This document shows positions 56,048 through 64,000 of a stretch of DNA of 64,000 nt, one piece after another; within the stretch, counting starts at the first letter, position 1, and the number at the start of each line of letters is the position of its first letter. Below the pieces are notes generated by a model that ran no database searches, had not been told where the DNA came from, and was given only the letters and a program-made list of their open reading frames with translations. Source of the DNA: Cliona cf. orientalis. Lineage: Eukaryota > Porifera > Demospongiae > Clionaida > Clionaidae. The stretch is from positions 23,372,058 to 23,436,057 of the forward strand of contig OZ005689.1 in assembly GCA_963930775.1 (NCBI GenBank). Direction: 5' to 3'. A program made the translations under genes and the position numbers.

Positions 56048-57650
56048 CACATGAACACCTTTAATTTCGACTTTATGCATGGCCCCTACTATTTACAAAG
56101 AAAAGTGTACAAGGCTATCCACCACCCCCCCTCCCCCGCTTGTTCTCTTCCTTCTGTAGATAAACTTGTAAACCGAACTCCGACTATCTAGTAATTATAT
56201 TTTGCATGATATCAATTGTATAACTGTCTCACCGTCAATGTCTATCTTGGTTTCTCGACAACCTCTTGTGACAGAAATATAATTATATATAAGCTTGGAA
56301 GTCTTACTATCCATTTCTATCCAGTAATAAAAATTTTAAACGAATAATTTCTGTTTGGCAATTATGTATACTAATATGACATTGAGGCACTAAATATATG
56401 TATGTGTAGATTCATCTCAATCTTTGAAAAATGCTCTATTTGATCAGAAAATAACATTCAGCAAAGCTTTTGGTATGTTTCTATTGTTAGTTTTAGTAAC
56501 AACACAAGGAACTGGACGACAAGAAACGCATATGTATGCTGTTAGTGGGTCTGATTGGAGATGAAGCAGGTCAGCAAATCATGTTTGCCGAAGAGGTGAG
56601 GTTTGAGGTATCCTCTAGCTAGGGGCAAGATAGATATATTAGTTGGCTGTGAGAGCAGTAGACGTCCAGTCCTTACGCTTCTTTCAGCAGCACGGACTTA
56701 AAAAATTTGACCCCTATTTGCTCTTTTTCGCCAACAGAGACTGCATACGACCATTTGTATTCTTTAAAAGTGCTGATGTACTCCCTTAGTATCGAAGGTG
56801 ATATTCAATGGTGTAACGTGGATGAATATGAACTTGCAATAGAGCTTTTGGTGGCATTACTTTTGCATACTAGTCGTGCAGTTCAATTTGAATCTTCATC
56901 CTTTCTTCAGTGACCACTGTGTAAGCTGATATAGGAAGCACCTACACTTTAGTAGTGCAATGCTAGTATTATGATCATGATGAATGGAGACGAACTACCA
57001 ACAAATCAGTTACATGACATTAATTGGGGTGCAGTCGACCATGCATCTCGTGCACCCCAATTAACGTCATGTAACTACTATGACATTGTGTGTATGCATA
57101 TATGCTGGTATCTGTTTTGCACATACGTTGTAAACTCTATATGTCCAGTGTGTATACGTACCTACCCAAGTACTGGCTACTATGTATGGGCTTACCAACA
57201 CATGCACATACTTCATAAGCCCCCAGATTGTATTTTTCTCTCATAATGGCGATACTTGTTAGAATACATTCATCATCTACCATTATAAATAGTGGATTGA
57301 CTGGATCTAGTTATTATTACCCTTGCATTCATCCCGGGGGAGGAAATAATGTATTGGTGCTTCAGTAACCACAAGCATATATATTGGTATTTGTATTGAT
57401 GTACTTATTTTCTCAAAATATAGCGGGGGACCCCACTGGCCTGGACAGTCATATCTTTCTTTTTATTCCATAGAACCTTTACCCATTCTTGTACACTGTG
57501 GAGGTGTTTAATGGAGAGATGGGTGCATGTGGTCCCAATTGCTCTTCTGACAGATCTAGTCAATCTACGTTTGCCCTTACGGCAAAGTTTAATAGGGATT
57601 TAAGGTTTCTCCATTCCACATTCCAATGTATGAACCTGTTTTTATGATTT
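56048..57650. other. Repeat remnants and a strong hairpin, no supported gene
   Basis: Outliers of the 47-52 kb repeat words (near 56240 and 56737) and the palindrome at 57008-57076. Frames up to 91 codons lack support. Confidence 0.5.
57008..57076. repeat. Near-perfect hairpin, 26-bp arms, 17-base loop
   Basis: AGTTACATGACATTAATTGG plus GGTGCA is mirrored with one mismatch (A/G) at 57051-57076. It could be a solo MITE tip pair or a stem-forming RNA. Confidence 0.85.
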
Positions 57651-57657
57651 TCTCCAG

Positions 57658-58494
57658 ATTCTGTGTGCATTATACCTGAGGAAGTAGGTTCAAAGTGCAG
57701 CATCATAGATACCATTGTGGTTGCCTTGAGAAGGGGTCCACCCCCGTCATTTCTTGGGACAGAAGGACGAGAAAGACTGGACATCTTATCTTTATTGAGA
57801 GTGGTAGTGCTCAAGACAAACACTTCACAAGTAAGAAAAAGACATACATGTATAATGTAACATGCATGCAAGCAACATGATGGCGAGGATGAAAAGCTAG
57901 TTGTTAAACCTATTTCTGTTGAAATCATTTCCAGCTCTTGATGGAGTTGGTGGTGTGGTGTGGTGTATAGTAAGGGTTACACAAGAGAGTTTGTGATTGG
58001 GGTGCTTGACGAGCTGCCAATTGCCATGTGTATTCTGGTGGTACCCATCGACACTCGAGGGTTGTTGCTTCTGTGAGCCATTCAACCATGAATAACATTA
58101 GCCTCATCCCCAATCCTAGTAGCCTCGCCCCAGCCCAGTTGTTAAGCCAGCAGTCCAAAATACGTACAAGCGTTGCAGATCCAGGAAGTGCATCCAATGG
58201 CACATTCCAGTGCATGCAATTTTTTCCGTTTTTATCTATTTTTTCTTACCTATTCTATCTAGACCATCTTTCACTTCTAGGACTCCAAACAAAGACCAGA
58301 AGACAGAGGAACTCTTCTACTTTCTGCTTGACTTTCTGCTTGTTCAAGTCCCACAACCCGGAGACATTCGTGAGCTCTGTGGCAAGCACTTCTGTGCATG
58401 CTATTTGCAAGCACTCACAAAAGTGCATCACGCAAAAAGTGGGGCAACTAGGTTCCCTTGGATGGATTCCCATGATTCAAGTACCATTCAATAG
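57658..58494 (+). CDS. Unidentified spliced gene or pseudogene, last exon well supported
   Basis: Exon 57658-57830 lies between TTCTCCAG and GTAAG and is open for 57 codons (VCIIPEEVGSKCSIIDTIVV ... FLGTEGRERLDIL). The last exon, 58281-58494, follows CACTTCTAG and encodes TPNKDQKTEELFYFLLDFLL, then VPQPGDIRELCGKHFCACYL and SGATRFPWMDS to a TAG. It joins in phase to a Ser/Gln-rich stretch (NNISLIPNPSSLAPAQ) ending at 58209, using a weak GTGCAT donor. Between about 57935 and 58070 two frames look protein-like in part (VYSKGYTREFVIGVLDELPI and GGTHRHSRVVASVSHSTMN), so a frameshift or overlooked intron is likely. I do not recognise a domain. Confidence 0.4.
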
Positions 58495-58760
58495 CTCTTG
58501 TATTGCTCTACAATATGAGATATTATAATTCCAAAATATGTATATACACTCTTCACAAATATGTAGGCCAACACACAAGTGGAAAAGATTCCAAGTGGCA
58601 CTAGTTAACAGAAAGACCAGCCCATGTTTTTTCCCACTCCACCCCCCCCCCACCTCAACTCACACCTGTCTTCCCCCACATCTTTCCAGATGTCCATTGA
58701 CCCCTCCTTTGTCAGGAGGCCATCAGTCCTGCGATGTGGGTGAGGATATGGGGGTCACGC

Positions 58761-58990
58761 ATAATCTTGCCCATACCCAGTGCACTACGAAACAATTTGA
58801 GCTTTATAGAACACATACTCTGTCGCACATTGCATCTGCATCCACATTTGTTTGCATAGAAATGAGAGCTGCAGCAGTAGTGTGCGTACATGTATGTAGC
58901 TGACGTATACACATGGCCTGCAGTGGATGGGTCGAGTTGATAGGTGTCGCCAACAAAGACGCAGTGTTTGCGATGCTCGTGGGCCTTGCC
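58761..58990. repeat. Empty-site paralog of the Tc1/BEN insertion
   Basis: The left 56 bases match the left flank of the Tc1 element (39553-39608) and the following 170 bases match its right flank (44384-44570), contiguous here across one TA at 58816-58817. Shorter relatives of the junction occur near 38495 and 47738. Confidence 0.88.
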
Positions 58991-59905
58991 AAACCATTTG
59001 AAGCATAATGAAAACAAATTTTGGACGACTTGTATGGATTTGTCATATTTACTAGTCGCTCAGATGCCTAGATGTCCAGATCTGGCGATTTTGTGGTGAC
59101 AGGCAGACAGACAGACAAACTTTATCCCTTGTGCATGTGAGCTGGTACTGTGTTCCTGGTGCTGTTCACTAGCTCAGCATGTGTATGGGGGTATATTAGT
59201 GTCATAATTATGGAGGGTGTAGTCATTTTGTGAGAAGGGCATCCATCTTATTTGGGGTGGTCATTTAGGAGGTCTGCAGAGCAATACTGGGTTACTATCA
59301 AATGTGGGTGTATCCATAATATATTATTATTATTGCTACAATTTTCTGAAACTCAAGGTACATGTACAGGTGCATGGTCTGTTACGTGTTGTGCTGATTT
59401 CTACAGAGATTTGTGTTGGAAATTTCAACAGTTCATCCAAGTTTTGTTATTCAACATATTAACGTGAGTATACGTACCATAGTGTGATTGTGACCATAAT
59501 GGAGTGCTTGCATGGTGATACTGTATCTATTCATCTTCTGCAGTGATATGGAGTCAGTTGAGAGTGCTGATGCACAATAAGTGAGTACTTGAAGAAAGGA
59601 TTAACTTTAATTATTATTGTTTTTACACAGGATGTGTGTGTTACGCAGGGCATGTATAATATAGGCAGACACTCAGTGGGCGGGCATGAGACTTCCAAAG
59701 GATATACTTTACATACTACATGACCAAGGAGTGATGACGCTTTACCATTTTGTTAAGTCTGGCTATTGGAGGAGGCCTGGTGGGTGTACACTAGACTGGG
59801 AGGCTGATATATTTCGCTTATATGACATTGTACATGTTCATTGAAGGAAGTTGTCTGTATGCATGCACATCACCGAAAGTTTTCTTTGCCATTTAGGATA
59901 CTCCC

Positions 59906-62900
59906 ATGTCAAATAATGATAGTCTCAATGTGACAGTGGAGGGTGATGAAGAGATTGACAGTCTCAACGCGACAGTGGAGAGTAATGATGGCTCCCTGTA
60001 CGTTCCAACCCCTCAAATAAAGGTTAGAGAGAGCATAGAAAATACGTCAATTATTCCATCAAATATTTGCTTCGTGGACTTGAAACAATTGAACAAGTTC
60101 ATCAAGCAAGTGAATCAAATACGTTGTTGTGCCACACCTCAGGGGCGTAGCTAGCATAGGGCTCAGCGGGCTCGAGCCCCCCCTTTGTCTTCCCATAGTG
60201 GGCTCAGTGAGTGGGCCCACTGTCTATGGATATACAATAGCTTGGCCTGACAAGCTGAAGCTGCATGACAAACTATATAAAGTTTGTAATTAAAATGATA
60301 TAGAACACTAAGGATAAGTTTCTATACTTACTATTTTAAGGTCGTTCAGACTCGTAGCTGCTAAGCGAGGTAGCTACGTATACCACTCCAAGAAACAAGA
60401 GATCGAAAGGTCAAACGATGGGCGTGGTCGACTGCAGTATTAGTATACTGTACATGTAATAACGAATAATTGACCATGGTCACGTGATATAATTAGTTGG
60501 CGTGGTCAATCGGAAAATTTTTTCGCACGCTTCGCGCGCACTTCTTTTTTATACTCAGCCCCCCTTTCTATAAATCCTGGCTACGCCCCTGCACCTGGTT
60601 GTAAAGGTGCATTGTGTCCCATTCATGTGAAAAGCCTTGGGCTGGGTGGTGCTATTTCTATCACCTATGCTTGTAACGGTTGTGCTAGTCAGTGGGCATT
60701 GTTTAAAACATCTAAATACGAACTTGGCTGTGCTACCGAAATTAGTATTGCTGTGCAGGTGGCTTTTATCATAGCTGGTTGCACGCATGTGACTTATTAC
60801 AAGGTATTGAAGCATGCACTTGGGATTGAAGGAGTTAGTTGGCCGTTTGACTCGACCATCAAGAGAATGTACCCTATTGTCAAATAGATGGTCGATAAGA
60901 TGTGCAGTGATGCAAAGGATGACATGCAACGCATGGACCAAAATGAACTGGGTTCATGGAGTCGTGCCGTCACGTCCACTGATGGCACGTGGATAGCACG
61001 TGGATGATACGTGGTCATCACAGCAAGAATGCTACTTTCAGCATTCGAAATTTCTACAATGGAGCTCTTCTTTACCGCAAGCATCTCTGTCAGAAAGGCA
61101 GAGATGACATAATTAAAGAAGAGCTCTACCAGGGGACATCCAAGGGTACTGAAGGCTATGCTGCACGCCTTACATTCAAAAAAGCCAAGGAAGAAAGGAT
61201 GAACATTGCCATTCAGTGGCAAAATGCCGACTCCTCCTCTGCTAAGGCAGTGACAGACCACTTTCCCAATGCAGAGATCATGATCTGTGGTGGGCATGCC
61301 GGTAGGGCCCACAAGAAGCAGCTGGAAAAGCTGCAGAAAATTAAGTCCTTCACTGTTGATTTAATAAGAAAGTATAAAGAAACTTTTTTCTCTGTTGGTG
61401 ATGTGGTCTGTCATTGCTCAAGGCACAAACAGGGATGTGGTTGCTTCTCCAAGGCGTTCATTGAAAAGGCTAGAAACTACTTTTCGCTAATTTCGTCGAG
61501 TGAATCTGACGAAGAGTTTGCGACCAGAATGAAAGGATTGGCCAGACATGCCCGCGACGAGCACGATTGGGGGGTTGGTAGGTGTGACTTTCACCAACTT
61601 CGAGTATGCAGCTGTGGCGAGTGTGAGGATGGAGAGGATCTAAAGTGCGAAGGAACAGACTATCACACAAGGCATGCACTGACATATCCTTTCCACTCTC
61701 TGGCTTACGAAATTGAATGCCATGAGAGAGCAGAAATGGACGAACAGCTGGTTCACCCCATTCTCAAAAGGGGGCATTCCAACTGGTTGGAGGCCTCCCA
61801 CAATGTGTTCATTCGCTTCAGACCAAAGCACATCTTCCTCGAGAGGCTACACTATGTGGTTTCAACCGAGCTGGCTCTGCTGCAATCCAACATGACATAC
61901 ATGTATGAGAAGCGTGGGCCACAATATCATTGGGTAGTTGAGCTGTTTGAGCGTCTGAAGCTACCTGTGTTTGATGGTGTTCAGGCTGCTCTGGAGACAT
62001 TCGGTCGACAGAGAATGATGTACTTCGATCAGGAAAAGATCGATTTCTCCAAGCGGAGGCGAATACAGTTGAAAAGTGAGCGAACAGTGGATGCACAGTG
62101 TTGCAAGCTGTGGTCAAAGAAGCATGGCCACGATACCTATGGCAATGACGACAGTGACATAGACGAAGATGAACTCAAAGGAAAAGGACAGAAGAAGCGT
62201 ACAACTGGAGGGACGTGCAAGTGTGGGTCCACCACTCACCTTCGTACCAACCATAGTGAATGTCCTTTGAACGTAAAAAATCAGAGAAGTGGTGTTTCTG
62301 TGGATGACAGAGCATCTGACAATAATGATGTCATTTCCTATTCTGAGGATACTGTCAGACGCAGAAAGCATTTCTTTGGAAAAAAGTGTGCCTACCCCAA
62401 CTGGTGACACTAGTTGGTGTTTTGAAGATGACGTAATAAGTGGTATCTGCGTGTGCGAGCGCTCGGACGAGCACACAAGAGGGATTGCCCCTCAAACTCA
62501 CGAAATCGTCACGTTGGGTGCACATTGTTTCCCAAGGCCTCTTCTGCTGACTCTGACAAGAATGGCAAGGATGATGCTTGTGTGAAATCCAAACCTCCTA
62601 AAGCAAGCCAGCCGGTCGATACGAGGTCTACTTGTCGAGGAAAGAGAGAAAAGCCAGGTGGCGAGAAGCTTCCCCCAGCGAAAAAGCCTAGGCCCAACTT
62701 CAAGGTGGGTGACTGCGTGAATTTGCATGATAGCAAATTGGGCCAATGTCACCTTCCTTGCTGCGTTGTGCAAGTGTTTGGTGATCAATGCCTACTATGT
62801 TGTCACAAGGGAGTTCTCACTACTGGCCATGCAAAGAGGCAGTTGACGGCTATCAGTGGTGATCTATCCATTTCAGTAGACAACTGGCGAACTGCAGGAA

Positions 62901-63790
62901 GGACCTCACTACGAGATGTAGCAAATGATTCTGCAAATCTCAAAGTGTGTAACTGTGGCCTAACCAAGACTGTTGTTGAGCATGTTGTTGACCTGACTGA
63001 CGATCCCACAGCCTTGTCTTCAGCCGATGGTTCTGCAGTTGTAAGCAACACCTGGGTGTCCACTCCACTGTACACCTTGCACATAGATAAGAAACGGGAA
63101 ATCGTTTCATCTGATGGTTGGCTCTCAGACACAGTCATTAGGGTCGGTCAGTTGCTCATCTTGCAGGAATTCCCAAACATAGTCGGCCTGCAAGATCCGG
63201 CAGTTCACAAAAGTCTGTCGTTCCAAATCCTCAGAGGAGAATTTGTGCAGATCATCTTTGTTGGAGGCTGTCACTGGTGTACTATTTCCAACGTTGGATG
63301 TGACGATGGAGTGGTCAATGTGTACGACAGCATGTACTCCAGTGCTTCCAGTGGGACGGTCAAATTGATTGCCAGCCTTGTGTTCAGTCCTGCTAAACAG
63401 CTTGTAGTGAGAATGATGGATGTTGGAAGGCAGTCAAATGGTTCTGATTGTGGAGTCCTTGCCTTAGCATTTGCATACGACATTTGCGGTGGTAATGACT
63501 CATGCAAGATCGAGTACGATCACAGGTCTATGAGGCAGCACTTGGCAGAGTGCTTGGAGAAATGTCGCCTCTCGCTTCCCAGCGGTCGGCGAGCGCAGGA
63601 CTGTTGGTGTCAGGCACACCCAGTCAGTAGACCTTCACTGCTCCTGCCGCTTGCCCGAGGAAATAGGTGATAAAATGGCCGAGTGCGATGTATGTAAAAC
63701 CTGGTACCACAAACACTGCATAGAGGTTCCTAACTATGTTTTTGAAAAAAAATATGTCCCCTGGAAGTGTAAATGATGTGCCGCAGTGTG
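59906..63790 (+). pseudogene. Mutator-like element protein with Ulp1-like protease and PHD finger (copy B)
   Basis: Starting at ATG 59906 (MSNNDSLNVTVEGDEE) after a TTTAG acceptor, the protein runs through a Cys-containing region (RCCATP, then after the MITE GCKGALCPIH ... TYACNGC), a transposase core with TSTDGTW and RGHHSKNATFSIRN, DADSSS-like QNADSSSAKAV, GGHAGRAHKK, an acidic/basic linker and a knuckle-like CxC...H...C (GRAHKRDC). A Ulp1/C48-type protease fold follows, with His in GGCHWC near 63275, Asp in VNVYDS near 63325 and Cys in NGSDCGVLAL near 63455, and then a PHD finger. Damage: a MITE at 60140-60591, TAG at 60885-60887, an 11-bp duplication at the first catalytic Asp (near 60992), frameshifts near 62390, 62456 and 63570, and a late stop in the PHD finger. 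Assignment to the Mutator-like superfamily is by motif memory only. Confidence 0.65.
60140..60591. mobile_element. 452-bp hAT-type MITE inside a coding exon (CACCT duplication)
   Basis: Ends CAGGGGCGTAGC and its complement GCTACGCCCCTG are flanked by CACCT (60135-60139, 60592-60596). Removing the insert and one CACCT makes the surrounding transposase frame continuous, an independent confirmation of both boundaries. Confidence 0.92.
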
Positions 63791-64000
63791 AAACTCTATC
63801 TAGTATTTTGTTGTATATACCGTATTTCTTCTAAAATTTCGGCCCTTCTAATTATTCGGCACCCTTTACCAAATGATTTAATATAGTCTCTAATTTTTTT
63901 GCAAAGGTCGTCTTGTGTATATGCTATAAATGCGGACGCAGACAGAATGTTGAATATTAACCTCTAAAAATTCGGCGAAGGTAAAGCAATATTATTTTCA
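63791..64000. other. 3' flank of the Mutator-like copy, no gene seen
   Basis: Similarity to copy A (29788-30110) ends about 63817, after GTATTTTGTTGTATATA. The remainder is AT-rich, with CCGTATTTCTTCTAAAATTT that may begin another repeat. Confidence 0.5.

Overview
The window is nuclear DNA from an invertebrate-type animal. Short spliceosomal introns (54 to about 90 bases) sit inside open frames with consistent phase, the background is AT-rich, and almost every recognisable protein belongs to an animal transposon family (Helitron, hAT, piggyBac, Tc1/mariner, Mutator-like). A 23-base N run at 29765-29787 marks a draft scaffold. A demosponge or similar early-branching metazoan is my best guess from intron size and transposon mix; this is inference, and I see no taxon-specific marker. 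No bacterial operons, rRNA or tRNA genes were found.

Layout. 1-2.1 kb: two small spliced genes on the minus strand, one with a 976-bp inverted-repeat element in an intron. 3.65-9.64 kb: a Helitron on the minus strand (zinc-finger/HUH/Pif1 RepHel pseudogene with two in-frame stops, plus an AT-hook/OTU reading frame). 9.9-12.2 kb: a duplicated 290-bp repeat, one copy split by a 941-bp inverted-repeat element. 12.4-14.2 kb and 27.7-29.76 kb: the two arms of an inverted duplication carrying proline-rich exons. 14.3-15.3 kb: second copy of the 976-bp element. 15.4-17 kb: spliced transposase-like remnant. 19.2-20 kb: piggyBac remnant. 20.6-23.6 kb: nearly complete hAT element. 24.0-24.7 kb: another inverted-repeat element. 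29.8-30.1 kb and 59.9-63.8 kb: two copies of a Mutator-like element whose product ends in a Ulp1-like protease and a PHD finger. 32.5-33.7 kb: coding-like minisatellite. 39.6-44.4 kb: a two-gene Tc1/mariner element. 45-52 kb: degenerate dispersed and tandem repeats. 52.8-56.0 kb: satellite array of about 240-bp units. 57.6-58.5 kb: an unidentified spliced gene.

The most interesting object is the 4,775-bp unit at 39609-44383. Tc1-type terminal inverted repeats flanked by TA enclose a degenerate DD34E transposase (minus) and, converging on it with only 24 bases between the stop codons, a six-exon gene for a BEN-domain-like protein (plus). A paralogous copy of the flanking repeat at 58.8 kb lacks the whole unit and has a single TA, so the two genes appear to have inserted together. 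I know of no described Tc1/mariner element with a BEN-domain cargo.

The elements also record their history. Several insertions are dated against each other by filled and empty sites (a 5-bp-duplicating hAT family has hit an inverted-duplication arm, a satellite unit and the coding exon of the Mutator-like element). Three transposase genes appear to carry TGA where a conserved arginine is expected, the signature of CpG decay at CGA codons. Most elements here are therefore dead copies, but the families look young enough that intact relatives probably exist elsewhere in the genome.
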